From Micromussa lordhowensis (taxonomy: Eukaryota > Cnidaria > Anthozoa > Scleractinia > Lobophylliidae), in NCBI GenBank assembly GCA_964020085.1, contig OZ026595.1, forward strand, positions 19,556,653 through 19,620,652: a DNA stretch of 64,000 bases, in the 5' to 3' direction. The position numbers were made by a program, and so were the translations under genes. Positions 12,801 through 21,248 of this stretch are shown piece by piece. Within the stretch, counting starts at the first letter, position 1, and each line of letters begins with the position of its first letter. The notes below the pieces were generated by a model, which had not been told where the DNA came from, did not search any database, and was given only the letters and a program-made list of their open reading frames with translations.

Positions 12801-13135
12801 ACAAAACTTGGCCTTGGTTCTTGTCAAGGGGCACTTGTGGGATTCACCCCCTTCCCTGCCCCCCTCTGGCTGATATGGCCTTATTAAAATAAATCGATGT
12901 TGAACACTTACTTTTCCATAACTCCACCAACTGGTGGCTCTTCAGTTTCTGGCGTCTCAACATCCTTAGATGGAACTTTAGGTGCAGTTTCTGGCTCACG
13001 CTTAGGTTCTGGAGTGATTGATCTCTCAGGCTTTGGACTTGGCACAGGAGATGGTGAAGTTGCTGCTGGAGATGGTGGTGGAGTTGGAGTTGGTGCTGCA
13101 GGTGGGGGAGGAGGGGGTGGGGCTGCACCTTCCAT
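772..13135 (-). CDS. Second ferlin piece: N-terminal exons through mid C2B, continues left of the window (ferlin B)
   Basis: Four minus-strand exons fit together: 12912-13135, 4466-4553, 2618-2749 and 772-834 (507 nt, 169 codons, no stop). They give a proline-rich N-terminus, a linker ending LPDKNLDFQ, then VRVRIIEGRQLAGANISP and VFFFNFNVTPQKLFDAQTLF, the first part of C2B of a dysferlin-type ferlin. Phases agree at all three junctions and splice sites are canonical (GTAAGT, GTTTGA, GTTTGT, GTAATC). The remaining domains must lie left of base 1. C2A, expected upstream in type-I ferlins, was not seen between 13136 and 23947. It may be a tandem paralogue of ferlin A or the displaced start of the same gene. 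Confidence 0.85.
1734..2313. mobile_element. Inverted-repeat element with perfect 29-bp ends and nested palindromes
   Basis: The first 29 bases (AAGAAGCCTAAGCCGTGTAT... to 1762) recur exactly as reverse complement at 2285-2313. Inside are three near-palindromes of GATCTTTATATAAAGATC type (1868-1885, 1893-1910, 1917-1934). A further hairpin with arms GTTTTATCGGGTTTAAAAAC begins near 2091, followed by another with GTAGAAAACA arms up to about 2275. No coding capacity. It is a foldback-type non-autonomous DNA element in the ferlin B intron 835-2617. No target duplication could be assigned. Confidence 0.7.
2618..2749 (-). CDS. Ferlin B C2B exon, first strands
   Basis: A 132-bp exon (44 codons, phase 0-0) between a TTTATCAG acceptor and a GAG|GTTTGT donor. 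It encodes VRVRIIEGRQLAGANISPVV and TRQTKVIKSTNKPFYDE. The IIEGRQL-G-NI-PVV pattern is diagnostic of ferlin C2B. Confidence 0.93.
2881..3299. mobile_element. TTAA-flanked non-autonomous element, copy 1
   Basis: TTAA stands at 2877-2880 and 3300-3303. The ends are inverted repeats: GGTGATTCCTTAGTATTG on the left, and the complement of GGTAATTCCCTTGGTATTG on the right. TTAA duplications are the hallmark of piggyBac-class insertion. The left end resembles the right end of 20620-21244 over more than 40 bp, so they are one family. No transposase is visible. Confidence 0.65.
3304..4465. other. Ferlin B intron, no gene seen
   Basis: AT-rich intronic sequence between the TTAA element and the linker exon. 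No open frame with recognisable similarity, repeat or RNA gene was found. Confidence 0.5.
4466..4553 (-). CDS. Ferlin B linker exon before C2B
   Basis: An 88-bp exon after a TAAATTACAG acceptor, ending TTCCAG|GTTTGA. It encodes TQEKPSGTEDLLARSEARKK and LPDKNLDFQ. The LPDK...DFQ motif directly precedes C2B in vertebrate dysferlin and here joins in phase 0 to the C2B exon. Confidence 0.85.
4862..4985 (+). repeat. 5' LTR of the Gypsy element
   Basis: 124 bp from TGTGGTGTACTGGGAACTAG to ATTACAAACACTACA. It matches the 3' copy except for four substitutions clustered around positions 4934-4954. Confidence 0.95.
5008..5532 (+). pseudogene. Gypsy gag, N-terminal part, truncated by a LINE insertion
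   Basis: Starts at ATG 23 bases after the 5' LTR and encodes a capsid-like protein (WKKWKRAFEYYAEGKG, FERHVFWQLAQTDGKSVDKF, YCNFGDALDDNLRDQLIEKL). Around residue 170 it runs into the 16-bp repeat AAAGCTCCATCTTTTT and a stop. The rest of gag resumes after the LINE at about 6277, in the same frame number. Capsid forms the particle around element RNA; this copy cannot make a full one. Confidence 0.85.
5533..6276 (+). mobile_element. 5'-truncated LINE (CR1/L2-like) nested in gag
   Basis: The frame from 5511 to 6038 encodes the end of a non-LTR ORF2: HLTYCHLAWHFCKASDTRKL, ERLQERGLRAVFKDNNLSY, KVKHELCPSYIRNIF, and a terminal GCRGCGLCSS. It is followed by a 3' UTR and the tail AATAAAGTTTATTGATTGATTGA, a short tandem repeat typical of CR1/L2-type elements. 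The frame is unbroken, so this insertion is younger than the damage in pol. The 5' junction carries 2.25 copies of a 16-bp unit (5515-5550). Confidence 0.82.
6277..7236 (+). pseudogene. Gypsy gag C-terminus, protease and start of reverse transcriptase
   Basis: Resumes at IEQVKHMASVSDVNAVG. Two zinc knuckles follow (CFSCGKAGHFSRDPC and CSSCSMYGHFAVCC), then a protease with the catalytic VLIDSGSVSNLIG near 6730-6770. The start of RT (FELKLHVDPNVPPVAQKLRR) ends GDIIE before TAA at 7234-7236. The coding continues past the TAA (VEGPTTWASPVVVAPKPSGE), so this is a nonsense mutation inside RT. Confidence 0.85.
7237..9797 (+). pseudogene. Gypsy pol: reverse transcriptase, RNase H and integrase, with stops and a frameshift
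   Basis: RT continues to about 7412, where loss of a base in a T run shifts the frame. From 7419 to 9797 one frame holds the rest: RT with NIADDLIVHG (ADD in place of the usual DD motif context), RNase H with VIADASPVGLGAVLVQ, and integrase with a zinc-binding HEGHQG...CRQCFGC block and the DDE core (AVDLLGPLPTG, RDNGSNLV, RANGEDECQN). The segment before RDNG looks several residues short. In-frame stops lie at 7788 TGA, 7902 TAA, 8295 TGA and 9228 TGA. The C-terminus ends with a proline/serine-rich tail. Confidence 0.88.
9790..10055 (+). repeat. Four tandem copies of a 67-bp unit between pol and the 3' LTR
   Basis: The unit TTTACTGAACATTTCAGAAT... recurs with exact 67-bp spacing (CTGA at 9794, 9861, 9928, 9995). 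Copies differ by only a few bases. The array lies in the untranslated end of the Gypsy element and starts right at the pol stop codon. Confidence 0.93.
10208..10331 (+). repeat. 3' LTR of the Gypsy element
   Basis: 124 bp, directly preceded by the purine-rich tract AGAGAAAAGGGGAGAT that would prime plus-strand synthesis and followed by the TACAT duplication. Confidence 0.95.
10477..12063. mobile_element. TTAA-flanked non-autonomous element, 1.6 kb
   Basis: TTAA at 10473-10476 and 12064-12067. The left end GGTTACCATAATTATACCTT and the right end (complement of GGTTACCATATACCTTCAG) are inverted repeats differing by a short gap. Interior open frames (for example 10678-11055, plus strand) resemble no known transposase. 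A minus-strand stretch near 11440-11610 reads as a Ser/Asp-rich peptide without a start. Probably a deletion derivative of a piggyBac-class transposon beside the Gypsy insertion. Confidence 0.65.
12068..12911. other. Ferlin B intron, no gene seen
   Basis: Low-complexity intronic sequence with a run of tetranucleotide-like ACCCAC/GACC repeats near 12476-12560. No coding or RNA feature found. Confidence 0.45.
12912..13135 (-). CDS. Ferlin B proline-rich first visible exon
   Basis: Encodes MEGAAPPPPPPPAAPTPTPP followed by more P/S/E-rich sequence, ending GGVMEK. It ends at GGAAAA|GTAAGT with two bases of a lysine codon, completed by the next exon. The ATG has an in-frame TGA three codons upstream, and there is no pyrimidine-rich acceptor just before it. 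The exon may therefore hold the true start codon and 5' UTR, giving a ferlin without C2A. In dysferlin a proline-rich linker sits between C2A and C2B, so an unseen upstream C2A part is the alternative. Confidence 0.7.
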
Positions 13136-13814
13136 GATAGCTTTTCAATCAAACCTTTAAGTTAATTCACATTGTGTACTTTTAATAATGGATATGTATA
13201 TAGAAAAGTGCATCTAACAATCTGGAAAAGGCAAGGTGGCAGGGACCCTTGAACACATATACACCTGTATATACATCCTATAAATTAATACATTGTGATA
13301 AGTCTGGCTTCCTTATTTCTAAAGCTGTTACAGTCAGTACCACTGTAGTTTGTTCAAGACAGGATCATAGAACCTGGTATGTGATCATAACAATGTTTAA
13401 CAAATGTGTGGCTTGTCATTGCACCCCTTTGATGTATATGTATGTGGATCCCAAACACTGGTTGCAAAATCAGGATGGGGTGTTACTAATGAACAATAGA
13501 TATTTTTCCTAATCTCTTTGGGGCAACGATGCAGGTTCCTTCTAATAAAACCGAAAGAACGGTTAGCCCTGCCGATAATGATAGTAACATGAGTATTCTA
13601 AGTGAGGCCCAATTAGACTGTTCCTGACTCCTAAATGTTTATGGTGTTGCACTGGCAAAAGTAACAAGCCATTGGTGGTAAATTGGTGGCTTATCAGCTA
13701 ATGTAACTGTGATATCATTAGGATGGGGGCAAGATAGTGCCATCTTGCTCACTTGGGTAGCATATCACAGTGCTGAATTTGTTTCATCTTGCCCACTCAA
13801 GGAACTTGTTGTAT
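13136..13814. other. Upstream of the proline-rich exon, no gene seen
   Basis: This would be the promoter/5' UTR region of ferlin B if translation starts at 13135, or an intron if C2A exons exist further right. No C2A-like exon, CpG-rich promoter or TATA element stands out. Confidence 0.4.
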
Positions 13815-14083
13815 AATAAAGAGCCTTATTATATGGCTAGCTCCGCGAGCGGGTAAGATGAATAAAATCCTGCGCTGTGATTGGCTACCTGAGCAGATGG
13901 AGCATCTTGCCTGCTTGGGACTACCCGCCTTGTGCTGCAAGAAAAATTTCCCCAAGCCATATAATAAATCCTTTATTGACCAAGCTTGTTCGGTCAAGAT
14001 GGCTTGATATTGGCCTCGTTCTTTTTTTGCAAAAAAGAACTTGGCCAATATCCAGCCATCTTGACCTCACTCTTGGTCAATAA
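13815..14083. mobile_element. Two overlapping inverted-repeat elements
   Basis: Outer repeat: AATAAAGAGCCTTATTATAT at 13815-13838 against its imperfect complement at 13955-13977. Second hairpin: TTATTGACCAAG at 13973 pairs with CTTGGTCAATAA ending 14083. Its long arms contain GGTCAAGATGGCT and AGCCATCTTGACC and meet at TTTTTTTGCAAAAAA. MITE-like, no coding content. Confidence 0.6.
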
Positions 14084-14520
14084 CCCATACATCTTGACCA
14101 AACATACTTGGGTAGTAAATCAACTCAATTTTACTGCACAGAGGAACAATTTCTGGCACAGAATAAATTTCTCTCTATAACTCATACTAATACAACTAAT
14201 ATGCATACATACAGTCTTCCTGACTTCTTTTATACTACCCTTCACACACAGACCACAGTTGTGAATAGAACGCGGCTAACAAAATTGTATACGCCAAAGA
14301 AGTATGAAGAGGGGGCATAACTTATTAAGACCAGAAATCAAGAATGCCTGGAATGACTTTTCGGTAGCTATGCAACAGAGTACAGGACATATAGCAAGTC
14401 TTTTAAGTTTCACTCAATATAAATAAGTAAAAAGTAAATAATTAAAGTTAACTGGTTCGCTTTTTTACCCATGTGTGATGAAGCCATCTGCAAAAACAGT
14501 TTACAAACGTTGTAAGGCTG

Positions 14521-14865
14521 TTGAGAGCTTTCGTTGATCTTCTGTTACATGATTGGAGCTCTGAAAAAGACTTGGAAATTTGCTCTGGTCGTCCCTTTGG
14601 TTCAATCGATTTGATTTTGTCTCGCTTTCAATACACACCCAAAATTTCCTGTAATTTGCAAAATCAAAACACAACACTTTACTTCGAAATAACGCGCGAA
14701 GGGCATTATGTGAATCAGTGCGCAGAGAAGGTAGTTTCCAGGCTCCTCTGCGCCAATCTTATCGGGGCCGTTTCCCGGGAATTGGACCCGCTGAATACGG
14801 CCTTTTCTGTTGCAGCTCTGTACTACCACATGTTCTTAGAAGATGTATTCTGTGGACACTTTTAA
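14521..14865 (+). other. Unassigned open frame, 114 codons
   Basis: Begins MRAFVDLLLHDWSSEKDLEI and runs to a stop at 14865. It is the longest non-element frame between the two ferlin pieces. Cysteines are scattered, there is no signal peptide, and no family is recognised. A pyrimidine tract followed by CAG at about 14807-14816 could be a splice acceptor. Most likely chance, or part of an unknown exon. Confidence 0.15.
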
Positions 14866-17350
14866 ATATCAATTAAACACCTTGCTTTTTAAATGACTTT
14901 TTTGTCTTTAACGATGTCAATAATTATTTTGATCGGCATCTTTAACTTTTTAGGATATCTTATTTGTAATTGGTCCTAATTTCTTTTATTCTGTTTCTTA
15001 ACTCTAACTTTAGCCTTTTAAGTCATGTTTTCCCTCGCAAAACACACAAGCTTATTACCCTCTCTCGCTCGCTTTATTTATCTTTCGTGCTATTAATTTA
15101 AATTTTTTAGCAAACCCAATCGCTATTGTCCAAACAAAACGAAGTTTTCACCTCAAGTAATGCCAGGTTTCTGTCGCCCAGTCAAGCCACACACGAACTG
15201 TTACTTGCAACCAAATTCTGTTGTTGTTATGGTTCATTTGCCGAATAACCTGATCCAAGCTGAGAGCAGATTTTGATATAGCAGTACAATAATACCTGAG
15301 TTTACTCTGACTTCTGAGAAAAGCCGCGGGTAACTTAATATCTTTTATTGTATGTTCCCTGCGCAAACTGTGCAAACAAAAATGATCGTTTCTGAACAGG
15401 TGAAAAGGGCGAAATGTCTTCGGTATCTATTACATATTTCAATACCAACTGCCGAGACTCAAATAATTCATAACACTGAGAGTCGAAAAAAGTAAAATCA
15501 AAGATAATTTTAAATAAAGTTTCGTTGCGCATTCAGATCAGGTTCCACAAATTTTCATTCCAGGTTATTTTCTGCTAATTCCAATCACTTGAATTTTCGC
15601 AACGCATTTTGGACTTGATCGACCGACTTTGTAGTCGAATGCAAGAAATTCACAGCAATGGGGAAGATATTTGTTTACAAACATTGTTTTTGTTACATGA
15701 TGTTCAAAACGTTAAACAAAAGAATCCTTTATTCCCCCAGCCAATAGTTCTCTGGTTGGCATATTAATAGCAATGGATGACGTCACTGATATCTTTTCCA
15801 TATCTTAGCCTAGGCCTAAATCATCATAAAGAGGAAAATGAAATACCGCGATGGATTAAGAGGCCTAATAAAGAAAGAGGATAACTTGCTCAACAATAAT
15901 ATCGTGTGTTGTGAATTAGTTATTTCTTTGAATATAAGTAGTCTAACGACTGAATAATTATACGCAAACAAAAGAACTCAATTTTGCGATGGCGATGAGG
16001 CCCTGCAGTTAGTCACTAATACATAGAAATCGTGCCCTTCTATAGAAAACCTCGATAGAAGTGTTTCTCTCTTCTTAGAGAAAATAATAAATAGAAAAGT
16101 GAGAAGAGGAAGTAACAGTTAGATCGTTTGAATCCGTGTGCATCACTGAACTTATGACGGTCCTGCTGTGAGTACTCTCTGTCTGACTATAATAGCAAAT
16201 AAGTAAATGAGAAAAAAATTCAAAAACTTGGAATTAACTTTGACGATGTAAGCGGAAAGCGTGAACAGCTCCTATCTTGCCAAATTCAGGTAAATAACCA
16301 AATATTTCCATCCTTATTGAGGGCCATTATAACAATTCTTATACAATCAATAACGGCCCGCTAATTTCTTTTCACAGGTCCGAATAACTACTTATTTACA
16401 CGAAGAGCCAGGCCGATATAGTAACGTCTTTATATCTGGAATCTAATATAAAATGCTGAGATAAAATTTTGTCGTGAGATTCTGAGAAGAATTCATCAGT
16501 ATTGAAGCAAGTTAAACGTTACATGGTAGAATGGTCAATGCTTGTCATTTCAGTCTCTTTGTAATTTAAGATATCTTACCTTAGGGTGACTTTCCGGGGT
16601 TAACTCCGAAGCTGAGAAATGAATTCTTCAAAATAATATAGCGCAAAAATCACTTTCAACTGAATGATTCCATCGCATTTAAATTGTGTTCAACGCTGTA
16701 CGCGCTAGTAGAGGGAAGTTGACAAACACCGACCAATTTTAACTTTAAAATAAAACAATTAAAAGGATGCGACAAAAGGCATTTTGACAATGCTCATTAT
16801 GTTATTCAGTTGTCATGTTGACGGTTTATTTCGCGAAAAAAATTTAACTGATACTAGCTCTTGACACAAGGCGGAGAGAATAATCACATAACTAAATTCA
16901 TTTTGTCTTACTGACATCTCAGAACAACTAAACTAGAACTACAAACCCTGATCTCCACTTCGCAACAACTGGTCGGGGAAAAAGAAATGGATGTTTTCAA
17001 ACAAAGAGAACAATTAGAGTTGTAGAAATAAGAGGTAACTTTTGAACATGGTAACAGGTGCAGATCAGAATATGTATATTATATTATCTTTAAATAAAGG
17101 AACTGGATATATTTGATTGCGTTCGTATTAATTTTGAGCACATTTTTCACAAGGAGAGTGATCGATTGAGTTTCATGGAGAAACTGTTTCTTTCGTCTCC
17201 AAACTTATCCGATTATAACCAAGTTTAATTACTTTACTTATTCGTTTATTATGACGTTCATTTTGGCCCTATGGCATTTGAATATTTTAGTTTGTTTCAT
17301 AATGGTTTAAGTTCTACGTCGATCACACTTACCGACGCGTTCCGTGCCCT
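14866..17350. other. Intergenic or intronic span, nothing firm
   Basis: AT-rich. The only item worth noting is a possible minus-strand exon at 15152-15259 (CTCTCAG acceptor, GTGAAA donor) encoding a Trp-rich stretch ending VWLDWATETWHYLR. It matches no ferlin segment and no family I recognise. Confidence 0.35.
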
Positions 17351-17640
17351 TCAAGCGCACGTTAGGAGGAAGCGATAAATCATTGTGGAGACCTTTCCAG
17401 GATCGATACATGACAGTGATGCCAGGGCGGCACCTTCACTACAGGTATTCAATTTTCTTTTAAGATAATTTGGTTTTATGTACTGAGTTGATAATGTGAA
17501 TTGGCCACCGTAAAGAGATTCCAAAGCTGACGTTTCGAGCGTTAGCCCTTCGATTCGCTCCGACGAAGGGCTAACGCTCGAAACGTCGGCTTTCGAATCT
17601 CTTTGCGGCGGCAACTCAGATGATAAAATAAAATTATCTT
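17351..17640 (-). mobile_element. Penelope-like terminal fragment with an imperfect palindrome
   Basis: Arms 17504-17552 and 17564-17612 are near-perfect inverted repeats around AAAGAGATTC...ACGTTTCGAGCGTTAGCC. The GAAGGGCTAACGCTCGAAAC core with the adjoining ACTCAGTTG-type sequence is the pattern found at the ends of Penelope-like elements. It contains a GAAAC hammerhead-like 3' core on both strands, but the CUGANGA half is altered in both arms. No reverse transcriptase remains. Confidence 0.5.
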
Positions 17641-17649
17641 ATAATGCTC

Positions 17650-17682
<33 letters not shown>

Positions 17683-18478
17683 TTTGCCCCCCCCCCCCCC
17701 AATTTTCTTTTAGTTCTACGCTGAGTAAAATTTACGGTCAAGCCTGTTGTTTACTTAACTGGCCGCTGGTAGACTAGAGCAATTTAGCTCAATTTGATGG
17801 CTCGCGGACCTTGTTTCGTCTTTCAAAAAGCAGAATAACAGTGGTTAAATCACTGCATGTATTGGGTCTGTATTGCTTGCTCATCTTACAACAAGTGCGA
17901 ATTTTTGCCGACCTTGGGCTCTTTTCTAGTCGCTGTTAAAACATTGTTTCCCCAAACTGAGCTATTCAGACATTTTGCGGCCTTTAACAGTAACGAAATA
18001 CTTCAAGGTAACTTGGGAAGAAACCGTTGATTTGACCAACACGATCATAGCTCTGTTGATATGACCGAAGACAACCAAACTTAGGCAAAAGGGCCTATCC
18101 TACCAGTAGATAAGGAATTAAATGGTACGCCTGCTTTTTCGTCAGTTTTGCATTATAAAGAGAATCTTGCCACGTCTGTGGAAATAATTGTATTCTGCAA
18201 TATTGTATTCGCGCACAGATGAAGAAAAAAGCAGACACTGATAGCACATAGCAACTTGCTATCCAATTTTCAATTACTCTCGAAAGTTTAAAAATGCTAT
18301 AAGGCCATTGATGCGTAGACAAAGACAAATAGGCCTGAATAATTGCTTTTCTTTCAAACTGGAGAAGACTGAACAATGTACACACTTTACATATTTGCAT
18401 ACTTCACCATAGACGAATGAAATGATTTTATGCAAGCATAATTACGGTTGCTAACTGTTATCATATCTCTGCTTTCTT
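17641..18478. other. Intergenic, poly-C run and no gene
   Basis: Contains a homopolymeric C tract at about 17687-17700. No coding or RNA feature recognised. Confidence 0.4.
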
Positions 18479-18620
18479 ACAAGTTCTTTTCTAAGGAGAC
18501 AAGAAAGGTCGAATTGACGTTGCCGTCATTTGATACTTATGAAATATTTTCGACGTTTAGATCCCTTCGATAATATAATAGGGTTGTTTTGAAAGGATGA
18601 GTTCGCAGCAGTAGCATTTC
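18479..18620. repeat. Dispersed repeat, copy 1
   Basis: The stretch around GGAGACAAGAAAGGTCGAAT and AAAGGATGAGTTCGCAGCAG is about 70-80% similar by eye to 20365-20510, same orientation. Family unknown. Confidence 0.5.
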
Positions 18621-19082
18621 TTTTATTGTAGTTATGATTTCAAGATAGGAGAATGTTTATATAGGAAGACTTCAATTTACCAATCATCTGCACACACCAG
18701 AGCAAGTGAGACATTTCGGAATTGGCCTTCTAATGCGATTTATGCCCGCTGTGCGTCAAAGCAACTGATACATTTCTGACTGGTAGCGCATCGGTTTCTA
18801 CATTAGCTGTTATCACGCGACAAAAGTGGAAGGGTGGTATGCAGGTGACAGAACGGGCGTCATGTAACATGTAAATACAAGCTCAAGCTATGATTTATTC
18901 GTCAACGTTGTTTGGACGACGAAGTGTACAAATTTGATAGTAAGGGACATAAGTGGGTAACAAGGTGGTTTGTTAGGGGTGCGAGTGTATTCAGAATTTG
19001 AAGTACACAAATATTTTTCAAACTATCAAAGAGAGTTTAGCGAAAGCAATGCAAAGGGATGGATGGACCACATAGCAACCTA

Positions 19083-19528
19083 ATTCGCTACTTGCACATG
19101 ACCCATAATCCCTTACGTTTTTGGGGGGTAACCAGTAGAAGAAATGTATGGTATCATGACAAAAATTAGTTCGGTGAGCACGCAAAACCAGCTACTAATG
19201 CTTAAAAATGCACCAGAATTTACCAAAATAATGATAGGAGAAATTTGTACTAGTTTATAACTAAATGTAGAGAATTTTTTTTTTTGTCCATACATCGTCT
19301 GTAAAATTACAAGAAGATGTATGGACAAAAAAAAAATTCTCTACAATTTAGTAATAAACTAGTACAAATTTCTCCTATCATGATTTTGGTAAATTCTGGT
19401 GCATTTTTAAGCATTAGTAGCTGCTTTTGCGAGCTCACCAAACTAATTTTTGTCATGATACCATACATTTCTTCTACTGGTTACCCCCCCAAAACGCAAA
19501 GGATTATGGTTATGTGCAAGTAGCGAAT
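19083..19528. mobile_element. Near-perfect 446-bp palindrome (foldback element)
   Basis: Arm 19083-19296 pairs with 19316-19528 around a 19-bp loop. Arms start ATTCGCTACTTGCACATGAC and meet at GATGTATGGACAAAAAA. Only scattered mismatches are visible along about 213 bp. The similar open frames on the two strands (minus 19113-19328, plus 19317-19523) are mirror images produced by the palindrome, not genes. Confidence 0.85.
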
Positions 19529-19536
19529 GGACCAAT

Positions 19537-19644
19537 TTCAGCCTAAAACAATAGACCTCAGTACGAGGCTCTGGGGAATAACTGCAGAATTTGTGGAGTT
19601 TATTCCTCAGTGTCTCGTGCTGAGGTCTATTGTGTTATGCTGAA
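19537..19644. mobile_element. Short inverted-repeat element, family 1 copy a
   Basis: TTCAGCCTAAAACAATAGAC at the left pairs with the right end ...GTCTATTGTGTTATGCTGAA; arms of about 45 bp surround a 20-bp centre. A second copy is at 47662-47770. Confidence 0.75.
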
Positions 19645-19672
19645 TTTTAATATATCCAAAAATCTATGAACA

Positions 19673-19787
19673 CGTTTTTAATTCATCAGGAGTCAGGTAA
19701 ACGTAACAGTGAGGATAGCTGGTATCTCGTTTTTAATTCATCAGGAGTCAGGTAAACGTAACAGTGAGGATAGCTGGTATCTCGTTT
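19673..19787. repeat. Tandem duplication of 55 bp
   Basis: CGTTTTTAATTCATCAGGAG... to GGTATCT is repeated exactly with a 55-bp period (19673-19727, 19728-19782), followed by the first bases of a third copy. Confidence 0.95.
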
Positions 19788-20364
19788 CGATTTCATAAGT
19801 TTGAAACCCTTTCAAAGCTTTTATTAACAACAAAGCTAACATCGTATTATAGTTTCCCGTACCTAACGTTTCAGACACTTTGCATATTTTTTTTGGCGAT
19901 CAGAATGTTGTTTCGTTATTGTTCTCTTTTTGTTTCACGAGAGAGGGGAAAAAGTACCTTAACTGAATTGAGATTAAGTTGATTTAATATTTGGCTTTTG
20001 TTTTCCGTCGAGCTTCTTAGGTTGTGATTTCAAACAAGAGGATGAAGAATGATTACCCTTCATGCTCTCTTGTTTCATACCATATAGGCACTGACGCGAT
20101 CATTATTCCAACATCGTGTCTCGCGTTCCCCTCACCCGCACATTGGCGACAACCTGAAATCCTCAAATAGACTCCTAGCCTGTTACCAGGTTCTCAGGTG
20201 AGGGATTTGGGAGTGAACGAAGTGGGTCCACTGGGCGTGAGTACAGTGGCAAAAGATGGGACCCCGAGGTTAATCAATTACAACTGTCAGTTTTCAAAAT
20301 AACAAGGGCTCCTTTGTTTGCTCTTGCCAACTTTGAATCTTTGACTATCTCTATTTTGTTATAA

Positions 20365-20510
20365 TTTCCTTTTCGGGGAGACAAGAAAAGGTCAAATTGA
20401 CGATATCGCCATTTGATAACAAAAAAAATATGTTCGATGTTTAAATCCCTTGGATACTAGATTTTTTGAAGCAATTTTCTAGAAAAGGATGAGTTTTGGA
20501 AAAGCAGTAG
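20365..20510. repeat. Dispersed repeat, copy 2
   Basis: Similar to 18479-18620 (GGAGACAAGAAAAGGTCAAA, AAAGGATGAGTTTTGG). Just outside it, a further pair of direct repeats (CAGTGGCAAA..GTTGGGACC..CGAGGTTAATCA) sits near 20245 and 20549. Confidence 0.5.
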
Positions 20511-20619
20511 ATTGCCTTGCATTGTTGAGGGAAAACTGGGCGTAGAAACAGTGGCAAAGGTTGGGACCACGAGGTTAATCAGTTTCAACAGTCAGTTTTC
20601 ACATACAAGACGAGTTTAA

Positions 20620-21244
20620 GGTCATTCCTCCGAGAATAGAACCCAAAACAAGATTTGTTTCAAACTTTGTCCATTTATTGAGAATAGTAGTGATACTCCA
20701 AAAATGAAATAAAAAAGGGGGGTCACAGTGCTCGCTTAAGAGGCATGGTGGGCCAATCTCGCCTCGTTTATGCCTAATCACGCGCGTTATTTCATCAGTC
20801 CTCGTTACATTTTGCGGTAGCTGGAAGCAATGGTTATTAACGCAAACCTTGAAAAAATTTTGATGGGCAGAAAGCCTTGGGCACTTGGAACAATGTAATA
20901 TATAGTTTATGGAAAATTCACATAATTCTGGCTCTGACACTGACTCAAAACGTTCCTCCAGTCGTCGTTCCAGGTCATAATTTGTATCCTCGAGTAACGG
21001 ATTGTGCACTCTTTTAGCTATATCTTTTTTTCCTTCCGAACAATTTTTTTTAACTTTTTAACTTAGAGGTTAGTTCATGTAATAAAAAATATAGGTCACC
21101 ATACTCGTTTGAGAGAAAACAAGCATTTATTTCGCTATCGAGCTTAGGTAAGGAAAATGTGTACGTGCTGGCGCTCATGTGCGCGCGCAAATGACGCGAA
21201 ATCGTGCGCAGTAGGCATGCGCAATGCAATACGGAGCAATGACC
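20620..21244 (-). mobile_element. TTAA-flanked element, copy 2 of the 2881-3299 family
   Basis: TTAA at 20616-20619 and 21245-21248. Ends GGTCATTCCTCCG and (complement) GGTCATTGCTCCGTATTGCA. The right end reads, in complement, much like the left end of 2881-3299 (ATTGCATTGCGCAT, CTACTG-GCAC). A minus-strand frame of 136 codons (20599-21009) with several Cys/His residues lies inside and overruns the left end; it could be a remnant of the parent transposon but is unrecognised. Confidence 0.65.
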
Positions 21245-21248
21245 TTAA

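Noticed and set aside
12844..13160. Long frames of Pro/Gln/His or Gly/Val type overlapping the proline-rich exon on both strands
   Set aside because: Shadows of a low-complexity CCN-rich exon; the frame kept is the one that splices in phase into the ferlin linker.
19113..19523. Two similar open frames on opposite strands
   Set aside because: They are mirror images created by the long palindrome, contain no motif, and need no coding explanation.
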